From Clostridioides difficile CD160 (lineage in GTDB: Bacteria > Bacillota > Clostridia > Peptostreptococcales > Peptostreptococcaceae): DNA of 36,365 nt. Every line of letters begins with the position of its first letter. Positions within the stretch are counted from its first letter, which is position 1. The position numbers and the translations under genes were made by a program. The stretch is taken from contig NZ_AVHW01000069.1 in NCBI RefSeq assembly GCF_000449425.2, positions 1-36,365 of the forward strand, written 5' to 3'. Shown in pieces: positions 8,030 to 15,938 of this stretch. Below the pieces are notes generated by a model, which saw only the letters and a list, made by a program, of their open reading frames with translations, had not been told where the DNA came from and made no database searches.

Positions 8030-8425
8030 ATTAGCCCTAAAATTGTGTTTTTACAATATCCTTGTGCCATTTACTCACCTGTTGTATAATAGTAGAAATT
8101 ATAAAAATATAGACTTCAGTATATTTTAAATTAGTGTTTTTTATATTTTAATATAACTGTAACAAGAGTTTTATAGAATTCTTTACTATAATGGAGAATA
8201 TTTTATAGAAGCTCTAATAGTAAGTAAGAGACACTTGAAATATATTGACAATTTCTATTTATGTATTAAAAAATGTTTAAAATTATAATTTTTTTATAGT
8301 GTAGATATTGTTTCTATATTTAATTTCATAATGTAGAATAAACAATTCTTATGTAATTTATTATAGAATTATCTCAAAAAATAGTACATGGTAAAAATTG
8401 GAAAATATTATTATCGACAAAATCT
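8030..8425. other. Intergenic stretch without a recognised gene
   Basis: About 400 bp of highly AT-rich DNA between the MFS terminator and the blaI promoter. I see no ORF with a ribosome-binding site, no structured RNA and no repeat worth naming on either strand. Confidence 0.6.
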
Positions 8426-8454
8426 TTGACTTAAAAACTATATTGCGATAGTAT
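8426..8454 (+). promoter_or_regulatory. blaI promoter with overlapping small dyad
   Basis: TTGACT (8426-8431), a 17-bp spacer and TAGTAT (8449-8454). The dyad ACTAT-N6-ATAGT (8437-8452) overlaps the -10, a position fitting autorepression by the BlaI-type protein. It does not match the classical TACA-N2-TGTA operator core, so its role is tentative. Confidence 0.5.
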
Positions 8455-8488
8455 TAATTTAATAAAAGTATGAGAGGGGCGTTAGGCT

Positions 8489-8866
8489 ATGACAATTTCA
8501 AAAATACCACAAGCAGAATTAAAAGTTATGAAGTTTATTTGGGAAAAAAATGATACTGTAACATCAAAAGAAACTATTGAAGCTATGGAACAAAAATATG
8601 GATGGAAACAAACAACTACATTGACACTTTTATCAAGACTTGTTAAAAAACATTTTTTAAATGCAGAAAAAATAGATAGATATACTCATTATACAATAGT
8701 TGTTGGACATAAAGAGTATTTAAGTGTTGAGACAAAAGATTTTTTAAGTAACATACATGATAATTCTTTACAGAGTCTGATTTCAGCACTACATGATGAT
8801 GAAGTCATTGACAAAGATGCATTAGATTTATTTGAAAGTCATTTTAAAGATTTAGAAGAAGAGTAA
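8489..8866 (+). CDS. BlaI/MecI-family transcriptional repressor, orphan
   Basis: A 125-residue protein with the Penicillinase_R (PF03965) layout. An N-terminal winged helix (residues about 5-75: IPQAELKVMKFIWE, the TSKETIEAM helix, then the recognition helix in QTTTLTLLSRLVKKHFL) is followed by a C-terminal dimerisation helix bundle (78-122). In BlaI and MecI, repression is relieved when the BlaR1/MecR1 sensor protease cleaves the linker. No blaR1 or beta-lactamase gene is adjacent, so this repressor acts on genes elsewhere or is freed by another protease. It is transcribed alone from the promoter at 8426. The start ATG is preceded by GAGAGGGG. Resistance-gene control is only one possibility for the family. 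Confidence 0.9.
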   Translation: MTISKIPQAELKVMKFIWEKNDTVTSKETIEAMEQKYGWKQTTTLTLLSRLVKKHFLNAEKIDRYTHYTIVVGHKEYLSVETKDFLSNIHDNSLQSLISALHDDEVIDKDALDLFESHFKDLEEE

Positions 8867-9391
8867 TTAGATAAGCTAAAGCTCTAAACTTTCAATTAAT
8901 AGATGTCTGAAAAAATCCATAAATGGTATTATTTAATCAGTTACTCACTATTCATAAAGTAATATTAAGTAGGTTCTAATTTAGTAAAATACCTAAAATA
9001 ATTGGAATAGGGAGTATCAAGTTAAATGATACCACTTATCTTAGTAAATAACAATTTTTAACATTTAAAATAGTTTTATAACATATCAATATTCCTTAAT
9101 CTAAATCATTATTTCTATTCAACCATATTAAAAATATACGTGATTATTTTTAATTGTTTCAACCATAAATTTGTTTTTGCTATTATAGATGAAGTAAAAG
9201 TAAAAAAAATTTATATATTTTAAAATTATCATTAAATATATAGTTGATACTTCATAGGTATTAAAAAAATTATTAAAAAAATTAGCTAATTATATCAAAT
9301 TTAATTGTATGTTTATGCTATAATTAGTATGTATTTTTTATTATATTATTTTATAAAAAAATATAATTTAATCATCTTTGAGGATATTATT
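8867..9391. other. Intergenic stretch without a recognised gene
   Basis: About 525 bp, extremely AT-rich, with frequent stops in all frames. No terminator with a good T-tract, no promoter pair and no repeat that I can defend. An ORF extension back to 9305 of the next gene is discounted because it lacks a ribosome-binding site. Confidence 0.55.
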
Positions 9392-10051
9392 ATGTTAGAT
9401 ACGCTTATAACAATTGTCTCTTCTATTGTAGAAATATGGGCATGCAAAAAAGTTTTTGATTACACAAGTCAAGCAAAAGCTAATTTTAAAAAATTAAATA
9501 TATCTTTCTTATTTTCTATTTTTCTTATTATTTCTTCTTTCTATATAAATATTGGAGCAGATAGTAGAATATGGATATGTATACTTATAACTATTGTTTT
9601 TTATAAATCTAATTACAAAGTCAATATATATAAATGTCTGGTAATTTCATTTTTTTATTGGTTGGTATTGATAGGTATAAATGCATTAAGTATGCTATTA
9701 GTAATATCAGTAAATAATTTGGATAATATGAACATTTTACTTAGTGGAAATTTATATAGGTATGAGGCTATATTTTTAGGAAAATTAATTTTAGCTATAT
9801 TGCTTTATATTTATAAAATTTCTCGTAAAAATTTTAAAATCAGTAAAAAAGAAATATACATATGTGTTCCTATTATAGCAAATTTATTGTCATTTTTTAT
9901 ACTCTATGATTATATCATAAATCTTGTTAAAATTTCTCCAGAGAAAAGAATTGCTTTTTTAGCAATAGTTTTCTTATTAATATTATCTAATATTTCAATA
10001 TTTGTATTAATACGTATAATACTTAAGATTAAAGAGAAAAAAATAATATAA
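9392..10051 (+). CDS. Six-helix membrane protein like an AgrC-type kinase sensor domain without the kinase
   Basis: A 219-residue membrane protein with about six hydrophobic helices. The opening MLDTLITIVSSIVEIWACKKVFDY resembles the start of AgrC/GHKL-type histidine kinases, which begin with a membrane sensor of just this length. The protein stops right after the last helix (IRIILKIKEKK), where a kinase would continue with its dimerisation and ATPase domains; no remnants of these follow in any frame. I start at the ATG at 9392, which has TGAGG 8 nt upstream, rather than the in-frame codon at 9305. The next gene is a LytTR DNA-binding protein, the usual output of AgrC-type kinases, so the two may form a phosphotransfer-free pair. 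A plain truncated kinase is the alternative. Confidence 0.62.
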   Translation: MLDTLITIVSSIVEIWACKKVFDYTSQAKANFKKLNISFLFSIFLIISSFYINIGADSRIWICILITIVFYKSNYKVNIYKCLVISFFYWLVLIGINALSMLLVISVNNLDNMNILLSGNLYRYEAIFLGKLILAILLYIYKISRKNFKISKKEIYICVPIIANLLSFFILYDYIINLVKISPEKRIAFLAIVFLLILSNISIFVLIRIILKIKEKKII

Positions 10052-10069
10052 ATTGCTAGGTATAAAAGG

Positions 10070-10100
10070 AGATAGCAAATATGTTTAGTTGCTATCTTCT
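10070..10100 (+). terminator. Hairpin after the membrane protein gene
   Basis: AGATAGCAA (10070-10078) pairs with TTGCTATCT (10089-10097) over a 10-nt loop. The T-tract is short (TCT), so it is a weak terminator or a processing hairpin. Confidence 0.5.
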
Positions 10101-10199
10101 AACAAAATTCATTTTATCTAAAAAATCACTTGTAAATAGACATGTCATATAAATAAATTAAGCTACCCCTTCAAATATAATTTCTAACAAAATTCATTT
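10097..10199 (+). repeat. 18-bp direct repeat pair
   Basis: TTCTAACAAAATTCATTT occurs at 10097-10114 and again at 10182-10199, start to start 85 bp. The pair sits in the 421-bp gap between the sensor-like membrane protein and the LytTR gene. An exact 18-bp match is unlikely by chance even in AT-rich DNA. It could be a protein-binding pair or the trace of a small duplication. Confidence 0.7.
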
Positions 10200-10301
10200 A
10201 AATAAAAAGTTAATAATTACTTCTTTATGTATAATTTTACATAGATTTATAGAAAAGTTATTTTATTAAAGACATATATAAATATATATATAAATATAAT
10301 C

Positions 10302-10343
10302 TGAAAAAGTATTTTTAACTTTAAAAAATAATGTGAAAAAGTA
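10302..10343 (+). repeat. Phased 10-bp direct repeats upstream of the LytTR gene
   Basis: TGAAAAAGTA occurs at 10302-10311 and 10334-10343, 32 bp apart, about three helical turns. LytTR proteins bind direct repeats on one helix face, so these are candidate autoregulatory sites. The low complexity makes this tentative. I see nothing else in 10200-10466. Confidence 0.35.
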
Positions 10344-10472
10344 AACAGATACTACAATATTAAAAGTAATACTTTAAATATCTTAAATGAATCAATCTTA
10401 CATATATTTCCGATAGATTATATTGATAAAAAACACTAAAATTAAATTAATAAAGTACTTGGAGGGATGACA

Positions 10473-10814
10473 ATGAAAGATGAAAATTTTATTAATATTG
10501 AATACGAAGATAAACGTTTTTCAATTAATATCAAAGAGATACTATACATAGAAAAGCAAGAATATGAATCAAAGATTTATACAGAAAGTGGCACTTACGA
10601 AGTTGGAGAAAATGCTCCTAGTATAAGAAAATTAATGAAAGAAGAAAATTTTTTCAAATGTAGTAATAGTTATATTGTAAATTTAGACAAGTGTGAATTT
10701 TATCTTAGCAATAATTGTATTTTTGTAAATAATAATTTTATAAGAGTTTTGGGTTCAGAAAGAAAGAAAAAGTTAAAAAAGAAATTAGAAAAATTATATA
10801 ATTATGAAGATTAA
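10473..10814 (+). CDS. Stand-alone LytTR DNA-binding protein
   Basis: A protein of 113 residues that is almost entirely one LytTR domain (PF04397). It shows a beta strand pattern with NIKEILYIEKQEYES near 20-35, KLMKEENFFKCSNSYIVNL around 55-72 (the F-x-x-x-x-x-S-x-I-V-N signature) and a basic C-terminus KKKLKKKLEKL. Members such as AgrA and LytR carry an N-terminal phosphoreceiver; here it is missing, as in HdrR and BrsR of streptococcal LytTR regulatory systems, where a membrane protein holds the regulator inactive. GGAGG lies 7 nt before the ATG at 10473; the ATG at 10467 overlaps that spacing and is less likely. A strong terminator follows 6 bp after the stop. Targets are unknown; autoregulation is plausible. 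Confidence 0.82.
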   Translation: MKDENFINIEYEDKRFSINIKEILYIEKQEYESKIYTESGTYEVGENAPSIRKLMKEENFFKCSNSYIVNLDKCEFYLSNNCIFVNNNFIRVLGSERKKKLKKKLEKLYNYED

Positions 10815-10820
10815 TCTTGA

Positions 10821-10852
10821 GAGGCTGTATTTTATACAGCCTCTTTATTTAT
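10821..10852 (+). terminator. Rho-independent terminator of the LytTR gene
   Basis: GAGGCTGTAT (10821-10830) pairs perfectly with ATACAGCCTC (10834-10843) over a 3-nt loop, with the tail TTTATTTATT. A very clear intrinsic terminator. Codons read through it in frame with the next gene are therefore not coding. Confidence 0.9.
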
Positions 10853-10942
10853 TGTATTATTAATAAATTTGAAGTTATGATAAAATATAAAACAAGTAAC
10901 TTATTTAAATATAAAATGCTTTTTAAGAGAAAGGAAAGAGAT

Positions 10943-11374
10943 ATGGGAGATTATAATAAAATGGTTGAATCAAAAAATTACTTAGATATAAATAAAAGAA
11001 AATTAAAATATCCTTGTATCTATAAACATTTTAAAGGAAAGTATTATGCTACAATGGGACTTAGTAAAGCCGTTGATAATAGCAATATAGAAAACATATG
11101 CAAACTATACAGTAGAGAAGATTTAATTAAAAATAAATATAAGTTAGTTATTAGACATACTGAAAGAGAAGGCGATATATATGTATATATAGATTTAGAT
11201 GGGAAGTTTTATCATAAAGAAGAAGAAGACAAGAATGATTTAGTTCTATATAAGACTTTATACGATGATACAGGTATATTTGCAAGACCATTAGATATGT
11301 TTTTATCAAAAGTAGATACAGATAAATATTTTAATCCAATTCAGAAATACAGATTTGAAGAATTTTATAAGTAA
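10943..11374 (+). CDS. DUF1653-like protein
   Basis: A soluble 143-residue protein. Residues about 25-60 (YPCIYKHFKGKYYATMGLSKAV) and the C-terminal GIFARPLDMFLSKVD match the pattern Y-x-H-F-K-G-x-x-Y ... RP-x-x-MF of DUF1653, a beta-barrel domain of unknown function. The middle is longer than in compact members, with a charged insert (HKEEEEDKND). I start at the ATG at 10943, preceded by AAGGAAAGAG. The longer frame back to 10817 would run through the terminator of the previous gene. It stands alone on the plus strand, with 202 bp of AT-rich sequence before the next gene. No function can be assigned. Confidence 0.72.
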   Translation: MGDYNKMVESKNYLDINKRKLKYPCIYKHFKGKYYATMGLSKAVDNSNIENICKLYSREDLIKNKYKLVIRHTEREGDIYVYIDLDGKFYHKEEEDKNDLVLYKTLYDDTGIFARPLDMFLSKVDTDKYFNPIQKYRFEEFYK

Positions 11375-11576
11375 TGTATGAAAATTAATTTTTATAGATG
11401 TATAAAAATCTTGTTATAGGACAATAACTCGTGTAAATATAAATAATATTTATTGAAAATAATATACTAGATTAAATTATAAAATGGAAACAAAGTAAAG
11501 TATTCTATGATATAATTAAGTTTTGAGAAGTAACAATTTATATTTAATAAAAATAGGCATATATTTAGGAGGGCAT

Positions 11577-12218
11577 ATGGGAAATACTTTTTATATAGTA
11601 AGACATGGACAAACAGATTGGAATCTTTTAGGAAAAACACAAGGTCATGGCAATTCAGACCTTACTCCTCAAGGGGTAGAACAGGCAAAGGAACTATCTG
11701 AAGATATAGGCAAATATTCGATTGATTATATTTTTAGTAGTGACTTAGGGCGAGCAATGCAAACAGCTCAAATTTTAGGTGATAAACTTGGCCTTGAAGT
11801 TCAAAAAACTGAAGCTCTTAGAGAAATGGGTTTTGGCGTTTGGGAAGGTCTTTTAATAAAAGAAATTCAAAAAGACTATTCAGATATATATTCAACATGG
11901 AGAAATGAACCACACTTAGTAAATATACCAGAAGGAGAAACTCTTAAACTTATAAAAGATAGAGTAGATGCCTTTATAAAAGAATTAAATGAAAAATATG
12001 ATAATAAAAATATAATTCTTGTTACTCATTCAATTACATTAAGAGTTATGTTATTGTCATTTTTAGAGTCAGGAATGGAAAACATATATAGAATTAAACA
12101 AGATAATACTGCTTTAAATATAGTAGAATTTAAAGATTATGGTCCTGTTATAATAAAAATGAATGATACAAGCCATATAAAAAATCATGTAAAGATAAAT
12201 AATTCTGCATTAGAGTAG
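11577..12218 (+). CDS. Histidine-phosphatase (phosphoglycerate-mutase-like) family protein
   Basis: A 213-residue member of the histidine phosphatase superfamily. The phospho-accepting motif is RHGQTDWN at residues 9-16, followed by SDLGRAMQTA, the acidic REMGFGVWEG and the second catalytic histidine in VTHSITLR. Such proteins without the mutase insertions are usually phosphatases on small metabolites (GpmB, PhoE, CobC types) rather than glycolytic mutases. The start at 11577 is close behind AGGAGGG; the ORF extends upstream to 11523 without a ribosome-binding site. It is the first gene of a run that continues into the flavoprotein at 12242 after 23 bp, so co-transcription is likely. The exact substrate cannot be read from the sequence. 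Confidence 0.88.
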   Translation: MGNTFYIVRHGQTDWNLLGKTQGHGNSDLTPQGVEQAKELSEDIGKYSIDYIFSSDLGRAMQTAQILGDKLGLEVQKTEALREMGFGVWEGLLIKEIQKDYSDIYSTWRNEPHLVNIPEGETLKLIKDRVDAFIKELNEKYDNKNIILVTHSITLRVMLLSFLESGMENIYRIKQDNTALNIVEFKDYGPVIIKMNDTSHIKNHVKINNSALE

Positions 12219-12241
12219 GAATCAATTATAAGGAGAAATTT

Positions 12242-13495
12242 ATGAGCAAAGTTATAGTAGTTGGTGGGGGTGCTTCTGGAATGATGGCAGCTTTATCAGC
12301 TTCGAAAAATAATAATGAAGTGATATTAATTGAGAGAAATGGAGAATTAGGAAGAAAACTAAGGGCAACTGGTGGAGGTAGATGTAATTTTACCAATAAC
12401 AGGGAAATAGAAGATTTTTTTGATAAAGTTGTAAACAATAAGAAATTTCTCTATAGTAGTTTCTATTCGTTTACAAATAAAGACCTTATCTCATATTTTG
12501 AAAGTAAAAATTTAGAATATAAGATTGAAGAAGAAAATGACCATAAAGTATATACTAAAAATGATAAATCTATAGAAGTAATAGAAGTATTAAACAAAGA
12601 TTTAATCAACCACAATGTTAAGATAATGTATAACAAAAAAGTTATAGACATTATAACTGAAGAAACCACTGAAAAAGATGATTCTAACAAAGATAAGTTA
12701 AAGTATCTAATAAAAGGAGTCATTTTAGATAATGGAGACAAGATATTTGGAGATAAGGTCATTATATCTACTGGAGGAGTAAGTTATTCTAAAACGGGCT
12801 CAGATGGCTCAATGTACAAGATTCTTCAAAATCATGGACATACATTAAATAGACTATATCCAGCTTTAGCTCCACTTACAATAGAAGAAAAATGGATTAA
12901 AAATTTACAAGGAATATCTATGAAGAGTGTAGAAATATCTTGTAAGATTAAGAAAAAGAAAATATCAAAAACAGGAGATATGTTATTTGCACATTTTGGA
13001 ATAACAGGACCCTGTGTGCTTATAATGTCCTCTTATATTAATAAGATTATTGAAAAAGAAAAGGTAGAATTAAATATAGATTTTTTACCAAATTTAAATG
13101 CTGATGAAATCTCTAGTAGAATCAGAGAAGTCCCAAATAAAAATATCATAAATAATCTTAAACAAATACTACCTCAAAATTTCTTAAAGGAAATTCTTGC
13201 TTTGTTATCTTTGAATGATAAAAAAGCAAGTGATTTATCTAAGGTAGATGAAATTAAAATTATTGAGTATATAAAAAATATGAAGCTGACTTGTAATGGA
13301 ACCACAGGTATAAACACTGGTATGGTTACTTCTGGTGGCATCTCAGTTAAAGAAATTAACTCTTCCACTATGGAGTCTAAATTAATTAAGAATTTATTTT
13401 TTACAGGTGAGGTAATTGATATAGATGCAGAAACTGGTGGATACAATTTACAAATAGCTTTTTCAACTGGATATCTTTCGGGTATTAGTGTATAA
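12242..13495 (+). CDS. HI0933/YhiN-family NAD(P)/FAD-dependent oxidoreductase
   Basis: A 417-residue flavoprotein. The N-terminal Rossmann dinucleotide motif is VVGGGASGMMAA (residues 6-17), the HI0933 family hallmark ATGGGRCNFTN lies at about 42-52, VIISTGGVSYSKTGSDG around 173-190, and the C-terminal FAD contact is FTGEVIDIDAETGGYNLQ with FSTG. This family (PF03486; YhiN, related to BaiN) binds FAD, and its cellular reaction is mostly unknown; BaiN of a gut clostridium acts in bile-acid dehydroxylation, but there is no bai operon here. GGAGAA precedes the ATG. It sits between the phosphatase gene and cmk, a gene order that suggests co-transcription of a housekeeping run. Confidence 0.9.
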   Translation: MSKVIVVGGGASGMMAALSASKNNNEVILIERNGELGRKLRATGGGRCNFTNNREIEDFFDKVVNNKKFLYSSFYSFTNKDLISYFESKNLEYKIEEENDHKVYTKNDKSIEVIEVLNKDLINHNVKIMYNKKVIDIITEETTEKDDSNKDKLKYLIKGVILDNGDKIFGDKVIISTGGVSYSKTGSDGSMYKILQNHGHTLNRLYPALAPLTIEEKWIKNLQGISMKSVEISCKIKKKKISKTGDMLFAHFGITGPCVLIMSSYINKIIEKEKVELNIDFLPNLNADEISSRIREVPNKNIINNLKQILPQNFLKEILALLSLNDKKASDLSKVDEIKIIEYIKNMKLTCNGTTGINTGMVTSGGISVKEINSSTMESKLIKNLFFTGEVIDIDAETGGYNLQIAFSTGYLSGISV

Positions 13496-13543
13496 GGGTA
13501 GTTTTTAATTAATAATTAAATATGAATAAATAGAGGTGTATAT

Positions 13544-14194
13544 ATGGGTAATTTAGTTATAGCTGTAGATGGTCCAGCAGGGGCTGGGAAAAGTACAATA
13601 GCTAAGATAGTAGCAAAAAAGCTAGATATAAATTATATAGATACAGGTGCTATGTATAGAGCAGTTACTTATAAGTGTTTAAAAAGTAATATTGATGTCA
13701 ATAATGAGGAAGAAGTTATTAAAATAGCTAAAAATTCTGATATAGATTTTAAGAATAATAATATATACTTGGATAAAGAAGTTATAAATGAAGAAATAAG
13801 AACAATAGAAGTAAGTAATAATGTTTCTGCTGTAGCCAAGATAAAAGAAGTAAGACAGTTAATGGTTGAAGTTCAACGAAGAATAGGAACAAAAAGTTCA
13901 GTAATATTAGATGGTAGAGATATAGGTTCATATGTTTTCCCAAATGCAGATTATAAGTTTTTTTTAGTAGCTACTCCAGAAGAAAGAGGAAGTAGACGTT
14001 ATAAAGAACTTTGTAATAAGGGATATAATACTACTTTAAAGGAAGTAATTGAAGATATAATAAAACGAGATGAAATTGATTCAAATAGAGAATTTGCTCC
14101 ATTAGTGAAAGCTAATGATGCACTAGAAATAGATACTACAGGGAAAACCATAGAAGAGGTTGTAGATGAAGTTGTCTCTAAAATAAATCTTTAG
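13544..14194 (+). CDS. cmk: Cytidylate kinase
   Basis: CMP/dCMP kinase of 216 residues, transferring the gamma phosphate of ATP to (d)CMP in the cytoplasm for nucleotide and phospholipid precursor supply. The P-loop is GPAGAGKST (residues 9-17), followed by DTGAMYRA (NMP-binding), LDGRDIGSYVFPNA (about 124-137) and the lid region RR-x3-L. The length is the normal bacterial one. The ATG is preceded by GAGGTG. It is followed by plsC after 48 bp and ispH after 12 bp more, the common clostridial order cmk-plsC-ispH, so it probably lies in an operon with them. Nothing odd. Confidence 0.97.
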   Translation: MGNLVIAVDGPAGAGKSTIAKIVAKKLDINYIDTGAMYRAVTYKCLKSNIDVNNEEEVIKIAKNSDIDFKNNNIYLDKEVINEEIRTIEVSNNVSAVAKIKEVRQLMVEVQRRIGTKSSVILDGRDIGSYVFPNADYKFFLVATPEERGSRRYKELCNKGYNTTLKEVIEDIIKRDEIDSNREFAPLVKANDALEIDTTGKTIEEVVDEVVSKINL

Positions 14195-14242
14195 TTTGAT
14201 GTATCATAATAAAATATAATGTAGTATTGAAGGGAGATAAAC

Positions 14243-14839
14243 GTGAATTTTTATAGATTTGCAATAACTATTTTTAAAGGTTTTTCTAAACTGTTTTTTA
14301 AGTATGAAGTTATAGGTGCTGAGAATATTCCAGATAGAGGAAATATAGTAGTAGCCTCAAATCATAAGTCTAATCTTGACCCTGTATTTTTAGCTGCTGC
14401 TATAGAAAATAGAGAAATAGCTGCAATTGCAAAGAAAGAATTATTTAAGATTAAGCCATTAGGATTTATATTAAAAAAATTGCATGTTATGCCTATAAAT
14501 AGAGAAAAACCAGATGTATCTACAATAAAAACTATTTTAAGGTCTATTAGAGATGGTTATATACTAGGTATATTTCCAGAAGGGACTAGAATTAAAGGCG
14601 ATTCTTTTGGTAAAGCTAAAGCAGGTCTTTCTGTATTTACAATAAAGAGTAAGTCTAAAGTTGTTCCAGTATCAATAATATCTAAATATAAACTATTTAG
14701 TAAAGTAATTGTATATATTGGAGAACCGATATCGTTTGAAGAACATTTTAAAGAAAAATTGAGTAATGATGACCATGAAAGAATATCACAAGAGATTTTA
14801 GAAGTAATAAAACAAAATTACTTTAAATATTCAAAATAA
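14243..14839 (+). CDS. plsC: 1-acyl-sn-glycerol-3-phosphate acyltransferase
   Basis: A 198-residue PlsC-type acyltransferase that makes phosphatidic acid at the cytoplasmic membrane. The catalytic HX4D motif is in SNHKSNLDP (about residues 36-44), and the substrate-binding motif FPEGTR follows near 112-117. A hydrophobic N-terminus (YRFAITIFKGFSKLFF) attaches it to the membrane. It starts with GTG at 14243 behind AGGGAGA. The next gene, ispH, begins 12 bp after the stop behind GGGGGGA, which overlaps neither gene, so the two are very likely co-transcribed. Confidence 0.95.
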   Translation: MNFYRFAITIFKGFSKLFFKYEVIGAENIPDRGNIVVASNHKSNLDPVFLAAAIENREIAAIAKKELFKIKPLGFILKKLHVMPINREKPDVSTIKTILRSIRDGYILGIFPEGTRIKGDSFGKAKAGLSVFTIKSKSKVVPVSIISKYKLFSKVIVYIGEPISFEEHFKEKLSNDDHERISQEILEVIKQNYFKYSK

Positions 14840-14851
14840 GGGGGGAAACTT

Positions 14852-15691
14852 GTGAATGTAAAAATAGCAAAAAATGCTGGCTTTTGTTTTGGAGTTAAAA
14901 GAGCAATGAAAATGGCGTGGGATGAAGTAGAAAAGAATGCTTCTGGCATATATGCTTTAGGACCTCTTATTCATAATAAACAAGCAGTAGCAAAGTATGA
15001 AGAAAAAGGTCTTAAGACTGTAGATGAAATTGATATAATACCAAATTATGAAAATATGATAATAAGGTCTCATGGAGTTCCTGAGAAGATATATAAAGAG
15101 GCAAAAGATAAAAAATTAAAAATAGTAGATACTACATGTCCATTTGTAAAGAAAATACATACAGTAGTAAGTGAGTATCATAATAAAGGTTATGAAATAA
15201 TAGTTATTGGGGATATGAAACATCCAGAAGTCATAGGAATAAATGGATGGTGTGAAAATTCAGCAATAATAATAAAGACTGTAGAACAGATGGAAAATAT
15301 GGAATTGGATAGTTCAAAAAAATATTGTCTTGTTGCACAGACTACAATAAATCCAGATTTATATTCAAGTATAGTTGCTAAACTATCAGATAAACTAGAA
15401 GAAATAGTGTTTAATGATACAATTTGTTCAGCTACAAAAACAAGACAAGAATCAGCCAAAGAATTGGCTAGAGAAGTAGATTGTATGGTAGTTATAGGAG
15501 GCAAACATAGCTCTAATACTCAAAAATTAGTAAAAGTTTGTGAAGATTTAGTTCCAACTTTTGCAATAGAAACTAAGGATGAATTGGATGTAGATATGCT
15601 TAAAGAATATAAGACTTTAGGTATTACAGCAGGAGCATCTACACCTAATTGGATAATAGAAGAAGTTGTAACATTCATTGAAAATTTATAA
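14852..15691 (+). CDS. ispH: 4-hydroxy-3-methylbut-2-enyl diphosphate reductase
   Basis: IspH (LytB) of 279 residues, the last enzyme of the MEP isoprenoid pathway, reducing HMBPP to IPP and DMAPP. The three cysteines that hold the iron-sulfur cluster are in AGFCFGV (C12), DTTCPFV (about C96) and NDTICSAT (about C193). The substrate histidines are in GPLIHN, RSHGVP and KHPEV, and the catalytic glutamate is in the family TT-x-N and SSN segments. It starts with GTG at 14852. In many clostridia IspH is fused to or followed by ribosomal protein S1; here the protein ends at the normal IspH C-terminus and no S1 gene follows. A terminator closes the run at 15791. Confidence 0.96.
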   Translation: MNVKIAKNAGFCFGVKRAMKMAWDEVEKNASGIYALGPLIHNKQAVAKYEEKGLKTVDEIDIIPNYENMIIRSHGVPEKIYKEAKDKKLKIVDTTCPFVKKIHTVVSEYHNKGYEIIVIGDMKHPEVIGINGWCENSAIIIKTVEQMENMELDSSKKYCLVAQTTINPDLYSSIVAKLSDKLEEIVFNDTICSATKTRQESAKELAREVDCMVVIGGKHSSNTQKLVKVCEDLVPTFAIETKDELDVDMLKEYKTLGITAGASTPNWIIEEVVTFIENL

Positions 15692-15737
15692 ATTTAGTAG
15701 ATAATACAACAGTTGGATATTGTTATAATATAGAACT

Positions 15738-15776
15738 TATTTATCACATGTGATTTCATATTACATGTGGTAAATA
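15738..15776. repeat. Long hairpin upstream of the terminator
   Basis: TATTTATCACATGT (15738-15751) pairs with ACATGTGGTAAATA (15763-15776), 14 bp with one G·T pair and an 11-nt loop. The core CACATGTG is itself a palindrome. It could protect the 3' end of the ispH transcript or be an operator; there is no T-tract. Confidence 0.5.
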
Positions 15777-15790
15777 GATAGGCTAATATC

Positions 15791-15848
15791 AAAAAGTGTG
15801 TATCTTAATATGTGAGAAATTAATAATATAAGATGCGCACTTTTTAAT
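15791..15848 (+). terminator. Terminator after ispH
   Basis: AAAAAGTGTGTATCTTA (15791-15807) pairs with TAAGATGCGCACTTTTT (15829-15845) with two wobble pairs, and a T-run ends the stem. It ends the cmk-plsC-ispH transcript. Confidence 0.75.
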
Positions 15849-15869
15849 ATTAGGAATATAAAAGATAAG

Positions 15870-15904
15870 TTGATATTGATTATCAATATCGAATGAAATA
15901 TAAT
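15870..15904 (+). promoter_or_regulatory. Promoter with Fur-box operator
   Basis: The perfect 9-1-9 palindrome GATATTGAT-T-ATCAATATC (15872-15890) matches the classical Fur-box consensus at 16 of 19 positions. The promoter is TTGATT (15876-15881), a 17-bp spacer and TATAAT (15899-15904), so the palindrome covers the -35 hexamer. A Fur-family repressor (Fur, or possibly Zur or PerR) would block it when its metal is bound. Confidence 0.82.
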
Positions 15905-15938
15905 ATAATTATTGTAAAATTAATAAGGAGGTAAATTA

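Noticed and set aside
10817-10942. N-terminal extension of the DUF1653 protein
   Set aside because: It reads through a strong intrinsic terminator and lacks a ribosome-binding site; 10943 has one.
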